Source: Magnetospirillum sp. UT-4
GTDB lineage: Bacteria > Pseudomonadota > Alphaproteobacteria > Rhodospirillales > Magnetospirillaceae
Assembly: GCF_902729435.1 (NCBI RefSeq)
Contig: NZ_CACVCG010000101.1
Location: forward strand, 22,250 to 86,249
Direction: 5' to 3'
Length of the DNA: 64,000 nt
Both the position numbers and the translations under genes were made by a program. The notes beneath the pieces are model-generated. The model was given only the letters and a program-made list of their open reading frames with translations, made no database searches and was not told where the DNA came from. Shown here in pieces: positions 17,854 to 25,631 of this stretch. Numbering within the stretch: the stretch's first letter is position 1; the number at the start of each line of letters is the position of its first letter.

Positions 17854-18720
17854 TCAGCCCGCCGGATTGGGGAAGGCCTGCTTCAGCGCCGCCCAGCCGG
17901 GCGGCTGGGCACCCCTGGACGGGCGGGCCAGGCGGGCTGCCGCTTCCTCGATGCGGCCGATGCGTTCGCTGGTCCCCGGATGGGTCGAGAACAGCGAGGT
18001 GGTGGCCGAGCCTTCGGGGTGCAGCCGCATCAGGGTGCGGAAGAAATCGTCGGCCTTGGCCGGATCGTAGCCGGTGCGCTCGAACAGGGACAGAATGTGG
18101 GCGTCCGCCTCGAACTCGTTGGCGCGCGAATAGCCGGTCAGGACCAGGGTGTAGAGCGGCCCCTCCAGCGCCGACAGCGCCGCCCCGGCCAGCGCGCCGC
18201 CGCCGCCCAGCCAGGCCGCCAGCGCCTCCTTGCCCAGCCCGCCGATGGTGGTCAGCAGAGCCTGGTTGCGAATCTGCGACAGGCCGTGGCCGCGATCGGC
18301 ATGGCCGATCTCGTGGGCGATCACCGAGGCCAGCTCGTCCGGGCTGGCGGCGTGGCGCACCAGCGCCGAATTGATCGCCAGCTTGCCGCCGGGCAGCGCC
18401 CAGGCGTTGACCTGCGGGCTGTCGACCAGGGTGATCTCCCACGGCAGCGACTTGCGCTCGGCCGCCGCCAGCAGCGGCGCGGCGAAAGCGCGCAGGGCCT
18501 CCTGGGCGTTGCGGTCGGCGACGGCGCCGCCCGACTGCTTCAGGTAATCCGGGTAGTAGGTCTGGCCCAGCTTGATCTCGTCGCCCTCGCCGGCCAGATA
18601 GGTGCCGGCGACGCCGACCGCCCCCTTGACCAGGCTGTCCAGGCTGAACTGGGCCGAGGCGGGCAGGGCGGCGATGGCGCCGGCGGCGGACAGGCCGGCA
18701 AGCAGGGAACGGCGGTGCAT
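17854..18720 (-). CDS. Exported M48-family metalloprotease
   Basis: 288 aa. The N-terminus MHRRSLLAGLSAAGAI... has a twin-Arg followed by a hydrophobic stretch and an AxA cleavage site near residue 23, so it is exported, possibly by Tat. HEIGH at 136-140 and the downstream NEFEAD give the zinc ligands and the usual M48 Glu. The closing STHP segment is also typical. BepA/LoiP-type M48 enzymes supervise outer-membrane assembly, which fits the BamE-like lipoprotein in this operon. It is the last gene of a six-gene unit, 7 nt after the preceding lipoprotein. Confidence 0.9.
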   Translation of the reverse strand: MHRRSLLAGLSAAGAIAALPASAQFSLDSLVKGAVGVAGTYLAGEGDEIKLGQTYYPDYLKQSGGAVADRNAQEALRAFAAPLLAAAERKSLPWEITLVDSPQVNAWALPGGKLAINSALVRHAASPDELASVIAHEIGHADRGHGLSQIRNQALLTTIGGLGKEALAAWLGGGGALAGAALSALEGPLYTLVLTGYSRANEFEADAHILSLFERTGYDPAKADDFFRTLMRLHPEGSATTSLFSTHPGTSERIGRIEEAAARLARPSRGAQPPGWAALKQAFPNPAG

Positions 18721-18727
18721 GGCGGGT

Positions 18728-19150
18728 TCAGTCGACCTCGTTGGCGGTAAGGAACATCGCCTTCTCCAGCGCAGCGAAGAACTGCTGGTAGGGTTCGGCG
18801 TCGGATACGGCGGTGATGTTGTACTGCGCGCTGGCCCGCACCGCCATCTGAGTCGTGCCTCGGGCGCGAACGGTCACCGTCATGCGCATGGTGTAGCCCG
18901 ACATCTTGGTGCCGCTGACCGTGCCCAGCACCTCGTCCGCCTTATCGACCACGAAGCCGAGATCCTGCAGGGTGGCGATCACCGTGCGGATGGTGAGGTT
19001 GCGGTCGGTGGTGTCGAAAGCCCGGGTCTGCACCGCCCGGAGCGCCACCTGGCTCTTGTCGGTGGCCAGCACCTGCTGGCGCGAATCGGTCTGGCAGGCG
19101 GCCAGGGGAAGCAGGCAGCACAGGGCGGCGAGGAGGGCGGAGCGGTTCAT
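18728..19150 (-). CDS. Lipoprotein, paralogue B' of a duplicated pair
   Basis: 140 aa with a signal peptide ending in lipobox LAAC. The mature part has the motif VQTRAFD...TVIATLQDLGF and ends in YQQFFAALEKAMFL. The same two motifs occur in the three related lipoproteins of this operon; the closest is the one at 20204-20749 (shared RTV-ATLQDLG and GTVS-TK). It lacks that protein's Lys/Pro-rich tail. The start overlaps the preceding stop as ATGA. Function unknown; anchored to a membrane facing the periplasm. Confidence 0.85.
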   Translation of the reverse strand: MNRSALLAALCCLLPLAACQTDSRQQVLATDKSQVALRAVQTRAFDTTDRNLTIRTVIATLQDLGFVVDKADEVLGTVSGTKMSGYTMRMTVTVRARGTTQMAVRASAQYNITAVSDAEPYQQFFAALEKAMFLTANEVD

Positions 19151-19692
19151 ATGGCGTGGCCCTCCAGGAACACCGATTGCGACAGCTTGTCGTAGAATTG
19201 CTGGTACATGGCGGCGTCGCCCAGGGATTCGGTGCGGCTGACCTGTCCCGCGCTGTTCCACACCACCCGCTGGAAGGTGGTGCGCACCAGGATGCCATCG
19301 GGAACCTGCTTGGTCACCACCGAGATGCGGATCTTCTGCTGGGTGTCGAAGGCGACCGAGCCCTTGCCGCCCGAGGCGGCGATCAGCATGGTCAGCAGGA
19401 CGGCGCCGGTGGCCTGACCGGCTTCGATGGCGTCGCGGTCCTTGGAGGCGACGATCAATCCGGTCGCCGGCGAGGATTCGTCGATGTTGAAGCCGAGATC
19501 CTGCAGCACGCCGGCGGCGGCGGCCAGGATCATGGTCTCGTCCCTGGTATCGTAGCGGCGCGACTGCATCTGGCGTTGCGCCAGGCTTTCCGCCGACAGG
19601 GTCAGCGCCGCCTTCTGCTGATTTCTGAGATCAGGCTGCTGGCAGGCGGCCAAGGCGGCGGCGACCGCCAGACTCACCGCGATCCGCTTCAT
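19147..19692 (-). CDS. Lipoprotein, paralogue A' of a duplicated pair
   Basis: 181 aa with lipobox LAAC. Mature motifs are MQSRRYDTRDE, VLQDLGFNIDESS and YDKLSQSVFLEGHAI. It is clearly related to the protein at 20746-21300, which has VLQDLGF, ESS, the same DxxEAGQ segment and DKLSQSVFLEA. Even the DNA of the last 50 or so coding bases is nearly identical (19156-19208 against 20761-20811), pointing to a fairly recent duplication or gene conversion. A short hydrophobic stretch in the middle (AVLLTMLIAAS) may pack against a membrane. Function unknown. Confidence 0.85.
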   Translation of the reverse strand: MKRIAVSLAVAAALAACQQPDLRNQQKAALTLSAESLAQRQMQSRRYDTRDETMILAAAAGVLQDLGFNIDESSPATGLIVASKDRDAIEAGQATGAVLLTMLIAASGGKGSVAFDTQQKIRISVVTKQVPDGILVRTTFQRVVWNSAGQVSRTESLGDAAMYQQFYDKLSQSVFLEGHAI

Positions 19693-19713
19693 GGGGCGCC
19701 CCCTCCTTTGGGG

Positions 19714-20181
19714 TCAGAAGCTGCTGGAGCGGTACGAGAAATCGCGGACCCGGCTGGCCTCGTCGTACTTGATGATGATGGTGAGCGTGCGCTGGCTGGT
19801 GCTCTGGGCGCCGGCACCGCGGGAAACGTTGGCGCCGCCGCCGCCGCCGGCAAGTCCGCTGCCGATCAGGGCGCCGCCCAGCACCAGGGCGTTGACCCCG
19901 CCCGAGCTGGTGGAATAGGCGGTCTCGGTGGAGATCTTGTCGTAGACCCAGTTCTCGCGCCGCTTCTCGTCGGTGGTCACCATGTTGGGCGAGCCCAGCA
20001 CCTCGACCACCTCGGCGCTGGTCATGCCGACCCGGATCTCGCGCTGGACCTTGCCCACCGTCAGCTTGTCGCCGCTGTCCTGGGCGGCGCGGACGTCGCC
20101 CATGTGCTGGGCCGCCGACTGGCAGCCGGCGAGGGCGAGGGCGAACAGGGCGACGGCGAGGGGACGGAAGGGCTTGCGCAT
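19714..20181 (-). CDS. BamE/SmpA-like lipoprotein
   Basis: 155 aa with lipobox LAGC. The segment VQREIRVGMTSAEVVEVLGSPN is the BamE/OmlA-type (or related SmpA-like) fold signature, a small alpha-beta domain found in outer-membrane assembly lipoproteins. The C-terminal half has a Gly-rich hydrophobic insert (ALVLGGALIGSGLAGGGGG) that is not typical of BamE. It lies exactly between the two lipoprotein pairs, with gaps of 21 and 22 nt, so it is part of the operon. A true BamE is normally encoded elsewhere, so this is probably a specialised relative. Confidence 0.8.
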   Translation of the reverse strand: MRKPFRPLAVALFALALAGCQSAAQHMGDVRAAQDSGDKLTVGKVQREIRVGMTSAEVVEVLGSPNMVTTDEKRRENWVYDKISTETAYSTSSGGVNALVLGGALIGSGLAGGGGGANVSRGAGAQSTSQRTLTIIIKYDEASRVRDFSYRSSSF

Positions 20182-20203
20182 GGTCGTTCCTTCGGGATGG
20201 GGG

Positions 20204-20749
20204 TCAGGGCTTGGCGGACGCGGGTTCGGGCTTCTTCGAAGCTGGGGGTTCGGGCTTCTTCGGGGCTTCGGACTCCACCGGCATGGCGGCGGCCGGCACG
20301 TCGTCGGTATCCTCCACGCGCAGGGCTTCGAGGAACATCGCCTTCGACAGCGGCTCGAAGAAGTATTTCTGATAGAACTCGGGGTCGTCCACCTGCGTGT
20401 TCATGCCGGGCTGCTTGACCAGGGCGTTGGCCCGCACCACGGTGCGGGTCGGGCTGCGGCGGTTGACCGTCGCCGACAGGCGCAGGAAGGCCAGCTTGGT
20501 GGCCGACACCGTGCCGGCCGCCGGCTCGACCTTGTCGATGATGTAGCCCAGGTCCTGCAGCGTCGCCACCACGGTGCGCATGGCGCTCTTCTCGTCGTTC
20601 ATCTCGAACGCCCGGCTCTGCATCGCGCGCAGTTCCACCGCGCTCTTCTGGCTCAGCGTGATCTGGTTGGGGTTGTGGCCCTGGCACGCGGCCACCGAAA
20701 GGGCCAGCAGAAGGGCGGCGGCGAAGCGCTGGAGACGGCGGGCGGTCAT
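20204..20749 (-). CDS. Lipoprotein, paralogue B of a duplicated pair, with Pro/Lys tail
   Basis: 181 aa with lipobox VAAC. The mature domain carries MQSRAFEMNDE, VVATLQDLGY and FYQKYFFEPLSKAMFLEA, the family motifs shared with its three relatives here. About 35 extra residues at the C-terminus are rich in Pro, Lys and Glu and contain two KKPEP units. Such a tail could cross the periplasm or bind peptidoglycan. The start overlaps the upstream stop as ATGA. Function unknown. Confidence 0.85.
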   Translation of the reverse strand: MTARRLQRFAAALLLALSVAACQGHNPNQITLSQKSAVELRAMQSRAFEMNDEKSAMRTVVATLQDLGYIIDKVEPAAGTVSATKLAFLRLSATVNRRSPTRTVVRANALVKQPGMNTQVDDPEFYQKYFFEPLSKAMFLEALRVEDTDDVPAAAMPVESEAPKKPEPPASKKPEPASAKP

Positions 20750-21300
20750 ATCTTGTTGGCCTCCAGGAACACCGATTGCGACAGCTTGTCGAAGAACTGC
20801 TGGTACATCTCCGGCTCCAGCAGCAGTTCGGCGCGCCACAGGGCGCCGGTGTTGTTCCAGATCTTGCGGTCGAACGACACCCGCGCCTCCAGCTGCTTCG
20901 AGTTGGTCACCGGCGTCACCACCAGGGTGACCTGGATGCTCTGTTCCTTGTCCCACATCGGATTGTGCGACGAGCCCGCCAGCGCCGCCAGGATCATCAA
21001 TCCGACCTGGAGCGCCACCTGGCCCGCCTCCTCGGCGTCGCGCTGCTTGGCGCCGGTCAGCACGCCCACCGGGGCCGAGGATTCGCTGATGGTGAAGCCG
21101 AGGTCCTGCAGCACCTCGGTGGCGGCGGTGAGCATCGCCCGCTCGTCGAGGGAGTCGAACCGGCGGGTCTGCATGGAGCGGATGTCGACGGCGGCCTTGG
21201 GCGGCTGCCCCAGCTGCTTGGCGATCGAATTGGCATCGACGCATCCCGCCAGCGCGGCGGTGGTGCAGGCGACCAGGGCAAGCTTTCGGAACGGTGGCAT
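20746..21300 (-). CDS. Lipoprotein, paralogue A of a duplicated pair (first gene of the operon)
   Basis: 184 aa from ATG 21300, with lipobox LAGC. Motifs MQTRRFDSLDE, VLQDLGFTISESS and MYQQFFDKLSQSVFLEA define the family. A hydrophobic stretch (VALQVGLMILAALAG) lies mid-protein. It heads a tightly packed unit of six genes (A, B, BamE-like, A', B', M48 protease) with no gap longer than 22 nt. The family is not one I can name. Confidence 0.85.
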   Translation of the reverse strand: MPPFRKLALVACTTAALAGCVDANSIAKQLGQPPKAAVDIRSMQTRRFDSLDERAMLTAATEVLQDLGFTISESSAPVGVLTGAKQRDAEEAGQVALQVGLMILAALAGSSHNPMWDKEQSIQVTLVVTPVTNSKQLEARVSFDRKIWNNTGALWRAELLLEPEMYQQFFDKLSQSVFLEANKI

Positions 21301-21392
21301 GTCGCGGCTTTCCCCCATTGCGGCGGCAAGCATACAAACACATCCGTTGCGGGCGGGCAAGGTGGCGGGACGGCCTCTCAGGAGATGTAACG

Positions 21393-22328
21393 CTACCGTA
21401 TCTCCGCGACGATCTCCGCTTCCGCCCGGATGTGGCAGAACAGGTTGACCTCGGGGATGGCGCCCGGGCACGAGACGTTGATCTCGGTCAGGGTGTCGCC
21501 CAGGAAGTCCAGCCCGGCCAGCACGATGCCGTGGCGGCGCATGTAGCCCTTGGCGGCCTCGACCAGGCGGGCCTGGGCGGGCGAGAAGGGGCGCGCCGCG
21601 GTGACGTCGTGCAGGCCGCCGCCGGGCGGGATCAGCCGCTCGATGACGCCGATCACCCGGCGGTCGGTCATCAGCACCCTTGTGTCCAGCGGGGGGCGGC
21701 CGTCGCCGGGGCCGAGATAGGGTTCGGCGATGACGTAGCCGAACAGCCCGACCAGATCGTCGAAGCCGGCGCGCAGCGCCCTGGAATCCTCCGCCGGCAG
21801 GAAGCGCACGCCCTTGCTGGCGAACAGCGAGGGCGGCTTCAGCACCACGGTGCCGACGCCCATGGCGCGCATGGCGGCCACCGCGCCGTCCAGCTGGCCG
21901 GCCGAGAACAGGCTCCAGGTCGGGCGCGGGCACAGGTCCAGGGCCGAGCGCTTGTCGTGCACCGTCAGCACCGCCGCCGGCGGGTTGACGATGCGCGCGT
22001 CCACATGGCACAGCGCCCGCAGGGTTTCGTAGTAGCGGATGTCGGTGGAGGGATCGAGGCGCAGCCAGACCAGATCGTGCGGCCCCACCGCCTCGCCGGC
22101 CAGAACCAGGGTGCGGCCGCGGATCATCACGTCCTCGATGGTGGCCCAGCGGGTGGCGTCGCCACGCTCGCCATGGGCGCGCATCAGATGCAGGCTGGAA
22201 TCCCATTTCTGGTCCAGCGTCTCCATCGGGTCGCCGAGGAAGAAGACGGTCCCGGCGACACTGGGCAGGACCGGCTCCGGCGCCGGGGCGCTCCCGCACG
22301 CGACGCCGCCGATATCCTCGAGAACCAT
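21393..22328 (-). CDS. Glutathione-synthetase-like ATP-grasp enzyme
   Basis: 311 aa from ATG 22328, close to the length of GshB. The order of motifs fits GshB: a DLVWLRLDPSTDIRYYETL segment, then VNPPAAVLTVHDKRSAL, the ATP-grasp core VVLKPPSLFASKGV, and the metal site TEINVSCPGAIPEVN. GshB joins gamma-glutamylcysteine and glycine. Several positions differ from canonical GshB (the glycine-rich loop is FASKGV rather than GGxG), so it may be a paralogue acting on another peptide-like substrate. It stands alone; 22329-22553 upstream holds nothing that I recognise. Confidence 0.75.
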   Translation of the reverse strand: MVLEDIGGVACGSAPAPEPVLPSVAGTVFFLGDPMETLDQKWDSSLHLMRAHGERGDATRWATIEDVMIRGRTLVLAGEAVGPHDLVWLRLDPSTDIRYYETLRALCHVDARIVNPPAAVLTVHDKRSALDLCPRPTWSLFSAGQLDGAVAAMRAMGVGTVVLKPPSLFASKGVRFLPAEDSRALRAGFDDLVGLFGYVIAEPYLGPGDGRPPLDTRVLMTDRRVIGVIERLIPPGGGLHDVTAARPFSPAQARLVEAAKGYMRRHGIVLAGLDFLGDTLTEINVSCPGAIPEVNLFCHIRAEAEIVAEIR

Positions 22329-22553
22329 CCCAAGCCCTTTCCCACGGCCGTATATGACGAAGTAATGAAGCACAACCGGGGGCGATGGTGCCAGCGGCAT
22401 CTGTTGCGCACAGCTTCGCATACCTTGGGGTAGAAAGGGCGCCGGCGCCTATCCGTACGCCGCCTTGCGTCCAGGTCCCCTGCGGGAGGATAATTAGGCA
22501 GATGGACTTTACGGTTATTACGTGGAGGCCATCGGCAAAGCGGAGATCGGGCG

Positions 22554-22823
22554 ATGACCATCGAAGTGATCTTGCTGCTCCTGGCCGGCGTAGCGCTGGT
22601 CGCGGCCCTGCTGCTGACCCGCGAGGCGGTCGTCCTGGGCGCCGTGCTGGCCTACACGTTGACGCTCATGTGGCTGATTTTCAACGATATTTCCCTTGTC
22701 CTGCCGGGGCTGGCGCTGGCCATCATGGTCGGGGTGGCGGGGCTGGTGCGGATCGTCGGAGAGGCCGATCCGTCACAATCCGTCACAACCGGGCGCAATC
22801 CCGTCACAAATAATTTTAAGTAA
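22554..22823 (+). CDS. Small membrane protein (89 aa)
   Basis: Three hydrophobic helices fill residues about 3-66 (IEVILLLLAGVALVAALLL, then VVLGAVLAYTLTLMWLIF, then LVLPGLALAIMVGVAGLV), followed by a short polar tail. GGAG lies 8 nt before the ATG at 22554. No family is recognised. It precedes two more small genes on the same strand, and the three may be one transcript. Confidence 0.75.
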   Translation: MTIEVILLLLAGVALVAALLLTREAVVLGAVLAYTLTLMWLIFNDISLVLPGLALAIMVGVAGLVRIVGEADPSQSVTTGRNPVTNNFK

Positions 22824-22902
22824 TCGCAGGCATACAAGCCGCGAGGGGTGCCAATATGGGGTCAGGCCCGGCGACGGGCCGACAGCGGCGGAGGCGGCAG
22901 CG

Positions 22903-23145
22903 ATGGCGCAACCCTTACCCCGACGGCAGACCCGGATGAGTACGCACCCCGTCACCTCACAGTGCCTGACTCCCCGTATCGAACAGGTCCGCCACCACCT
23001 GACCCGCGGCGAATGGGCGTGCGGTCACGCCATCGTGTCCGCCATGCTGAAATGCGCCGAGCGCGGCGGCTGCGGCGGGCACGCCGACTGCGCCTGCGCC
23101 GCCCTGTCGATGCTGGGCCGGGTCCGCTCGCTGCTGACACATTGA
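22903..23145 (+). CDS. Small Cys-rich protein (80 aa)
   Basis: The start at 22903 is preceded by GGAGG with 8-nt spacing; ATG 22936 is the alternative. The last 50 residues contain seven Cys, clustered as CGH, CAER, CGGH and CAC, with an HTH-like amphipathic stretch between. Metal binding is likely, but no known finger spacing fits exactly. Codon use is GC-rich as in its neighbours. Function unknown. Confidence 0.6.
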   Translation: MAQPLPRRQTRMSTHPVTSQCLTPRIEQVRHHLTRGEWACGHAIVSAMLKCAERGGCGGHADCACAALSMLGRVRSLLTH

Positions 23146-23236
23146 CGCCACTCTGCGGCCAATCCTTGTCACGCCGCCGCCGCGGCGTCCTGCGCTATTC
23201 CTTAGGCGTCATCCATACAGCGGAAAGGACGCCGGA

Positions 23237-23347
23237 ATGAACACCATCCAGATCCTGAAGTCCCTCGCCCTCGACTGCTGCGCCGCCGTGCTCGGCGTGT
23301 CCATCATCGGCGTGCCGATGATGTTCGTCAGCGCCTTCATCGTCTGA
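23237..23347 (+). CDS. 36-aa hydrophobic peptide
   Basis: AAAGGA lies 8 nt before the ATG at 23237. The product has a short polar start (MNTIQILKSL) and a single hydrophobic helix to the end, with two adjacent Cys near residues 14-15. It has the look of a small inner-membrane peptide. It lies 90 nt upstream of the solute-binding protein gene and could be a leader gene or an independent microprotein. Confidence 0.5.
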   Translation: MNTIQILKSLALDCCAAVLGVSIIGVPMMFVSAFIV

Positions 23348-23439
23348 CGGGGGGCGCGGCCGGCGGCAAAGTTCGGCTTCGAAAGCTGCCGGACGGAGGC
23401 TACAATGCGCCTCCGTCCGTCCTTGCCGAGGCCAAGAGC

Positions 23440-24591
23440 ATGTGTCCTGCCGGGTTCCGCCGCCTTCTGTCCGCCCTCGTGGCCGTGGTGCTGATGCCGC
23501 TGTCGGCCGGTGCCGCCGAGCCGATCCGCATCGGCGCCTTCCTGTCGGTCACCGGCGTGATGTCGCTGATGGGCGATCCCGAGAAGAAGGCCCTCGAGAT
23601 GGAGATCGAGGCCATCAATGCCGCCGGCGGCGTGCTCGGGCGCCGGCTGGACCTGGTCAGCTACGACGACGGCTCCGACCCGGAAAAGGCGGTGACCAGC
23701 GTCAAGCGGCTGATCGAGAACGACCGCGTCGATGTGGTGCTGGGCGGCTCGGGCACCCCCACCAGCCTGGCGGTGCTGGGCCTGATGGAGAAGGCGTCCA
23801 TGCCATACATCTCCATGGGCGGCGGCGTCGGCATCGTCGAGCCGGTGCGCAAGTGGAGCTTCAAGGTGCCGCCCACCGACCGCATGGCGGCCGAGAAGGT
23901 CTTCCTCGACCTCAAGCGGCGCGGCCTCACCCGGCTGGCCCTGCTGTCCGAGAATGTCGGCTTCGGCAAGTCGGGCCGCGACCAGAGCCTGGCCCTGGCC
24001 CCGGCCTACGGCATCGAGATCGTCGCCGACGAGAGCTACGGCCCCAAGGACCCCGACGTCACCCCCCAGCTCACCCGCATCCGCGCCGCCAAGGGGGCGC
24101 AGGCGCTGTTCGTGTTCGGCACCGGCATGGGGCCGGCGGTGGTCACCCGCAACATCCGCCAGCTCGGTCTGCAGCTCCCGGTCTACCAGTCCCACGGCAT
24201 CGCCTCGAAGGAGTTCCTGCGCCTGGTCGGCGCCGCCGCCGACGGCACCCGCCTGCCGGCCAGCGCCCTGGTCATCGCCGACCGCCTGCACAAGGACGAC
24301 CCGCAGGCCCCGGTGGTGCAGGCCTTCAAGGCCGCCTTCGAGGCCCGCACCGGTCAGGACGTCAGCATGCTGGCCGGACACGCCCACGACGCCCTGCACC
24401 TCTACCTGGAAGCGGTCAAGCGCGCCGGCTCCACCGACAAGGTCCGGGTGCGCGACGAGATCGAACGCACCAGCGGCTTCATCGGCACCGCCGGCGCCGT
24501 CACCATGTCGCCCACCGACCACATGGGCCTGGGCCTCAAATCCTTCCACCTGGTCGAGGTGGTGAAGGGCGAGTTCGTGCCGGTGGAGTAA
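23440..24591 (+). CDS. Branched-chain-amino-acid-type ABC solute-binding protein
   Basis: 383 aa with a signal peptide cleaved near residue 25 (SAGAAEPIRIG). The mature protein has the Peripla_BP_6 (LivJ-like) two-lobe fold: IRIGAFLSVTG at its start, EIEAINAAGGVLGRRL, and VDVVLGGSGTPTSLAV. It would bind an amino acid or aromatic acid in the periplasm. No permease or ATPase gene is adjacent, so it is an orphan receptor, perhaps serving a distant Liv system or a sensor kinase. GAGG is 9 nt before the ATG. Confidence 0.9.
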   Translation: MCPAGFRRLLSALVAVVLMPLSAGAAEPIRIGAFLSVTGVMSLMGDPEKKALEMEIEAINAAGGVLGRRLDLVSYDDGSDPEKAVTSVKRLIENDRVDVVLGGSGTPTSLAVLGLMEKASMPYISMGGGVGIVEPVRKWSFKVPPTDRMAAEKVFLDLKRRGLTRLALLSENVGFGKSGRDQSLALAPAYGIEIVADESYGPKDPDVTPQLTRIRAAKGAQALFVFGTGMGPAVVTRNIRQLGLQLPVYQSHGIASKEFLRLVGAAADGTRLPASALVIADRLHKDDPQAPVVQAFKAAFEARTGQDVSMLAGHAHDALHLYLEAVKRAGSTDKVRVRDEIERTSGFIGTAGAVTMSPTDHMGLGLKSFHLVEVVKGEFVPVE

Positions 24592-24600
24592 TCCGTGAAT

Positions 24601-24709
24601 TCTCCCTCCCCCCCTTGCGGGGGAGGGTTGGGGTGGGGGGGCTGGCGCCGGCTGGCCAGGAGGCTGCCAACCCCACCCCCGACCCCTTCCCATGAAAGGG
24701 GAGGGGAGG
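24601..24709. repeat. C/G-homopolymer inverted repeat between convergent genes
   Basis: A run of short palindromes: ccccccttgcgggggagg, then gggttggggtggggg, whose complement gccaaccccacccccgaccc lies near 24666-24685, and finally a ccttccc...gggaggg type arm. It fills the space between two convergent stop codons and could end both transcripts. A related element lies at about 35031-35060. Confidence 0.7.
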
Positions 24710-24715
24710 TGTTCT

Positions 24716-25567
24716 TCAGTGGCTCATCAGCACCGGCAGTTCGGCGTGCTGCAGCACGTGGCGGGTGACGCCGCCCAGGATCATCTGGCGCAGGCGCGAG
24801 TGGGTGTAGGCCCCCATCACCAGCAGGTCGGCGCCTCGGCATTCGTCCAGCAGCACCTGGCCGGCCTGGGCCCCGGCGGTGACGGTGCGGAACTGCGCCG
24901 CCACGCCGTGCCAGGCCAGATAGGTCTCCAGCTCGGCGGCGGGTACGCCGCGGGTGCGGTCGTCCTCGGTGATGGTCAGCACCGTCACGGCGGAAGCAGT
25001 GGCCAGCAGCGGCAGGGCGGCGGCGATGGCGCGGCCGGCCTCGGCGCTGCCGTTCCAGGCCACGGCGATGCGGCTGGCCGGGCCGGCCGGCGGGGTGGTC
25101 GGGGCCAGCAGCAGCGGCCGGCCACTCTCCAGCAGCGCCGCGTTCAGGGTCAGCAGCGAGGGCGTTTCGGCGCCCTCGCGCGGGCAGCCGGTCACCACCA
25201 GATCGTGCAGGCGGCCGCGCCACGCCACCGCCTCCTCCTCGCGGCCCGCGACCTCCAGCCAGTCGGCGGTGGGGCCGGCGGCCGGCGGCGCCGCCTGCAG
25301 CGTCACCCCGAAGCGGGCTCGGACCTGGTCGAAGGCGGCCCGTGCCGCCTGGGCCCGCTCCGCCGCCTGGCGTTCGGCGGCGTTCAGCATCTCCTCGACC
25401 ATGGCGCCCGACATGCCCTCGCCGACCAGCGGCACCGCCGCAGTGGGGTCGATCCGGACGTGCAGCGCGGTGGCGTGGGCGGCGGGAAACAGGCGGAAGG
25501 TGGCTTCCAGGGCGCCGGCACAGCCCGGATCGGCGAAGGGGACGAGGATGGTCCTGAATGCGGTCAT
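24716..25567 (-). CDS. Tandem universal stress protein (UspA x2)
   Basis: 283 aa. Two Usp domains (about 1-145 and 155-283). The second ends with the ATP-binding signature GADLLVMGAYTHSRLRQMILGGVT (G-2x-G-9x-G-S/T type). The first is more divergent and lacks that signature, as is common in tandem proteins. Usp proteins aid survival in stasis and stress. The ATG at 25567 has GGGAGG 5 nt upstream. It stands alone and converges with the solute-binding protein gene. Confidence 0.92.
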   Translation of the reverse strand: MTAFRTILVPFADPGCAGALEATFRLFPAAHATALHVRIDPTAAVPLVGEGMSGAMVEEMLNAAERQAAERAQAARAAFDQVRARFGVTLQAAPPAAGPTADWLEVAGREEEAVAWRGRLHDLVVTGCPREGAETPSLLTLNAALLESGRPLLLAPTTPPAGPASRIAVAWNGSAEAGRAIAAALPLLATASAVTVLTITEDDRTRGVPAAELETYLAWHGVAAQFRTVTAGAQAGQVLLDECRGADLLVMGAYTHSRLRQMILGGVTRHVLQHAELPVLMSH

Positions 25568-25631
25568 CGCGGCCTCCCGTCTTGGGTCCTGCGGGGAATT
25601 ATGCACCCTTGGTGCGGCGCGGAACACCCCC

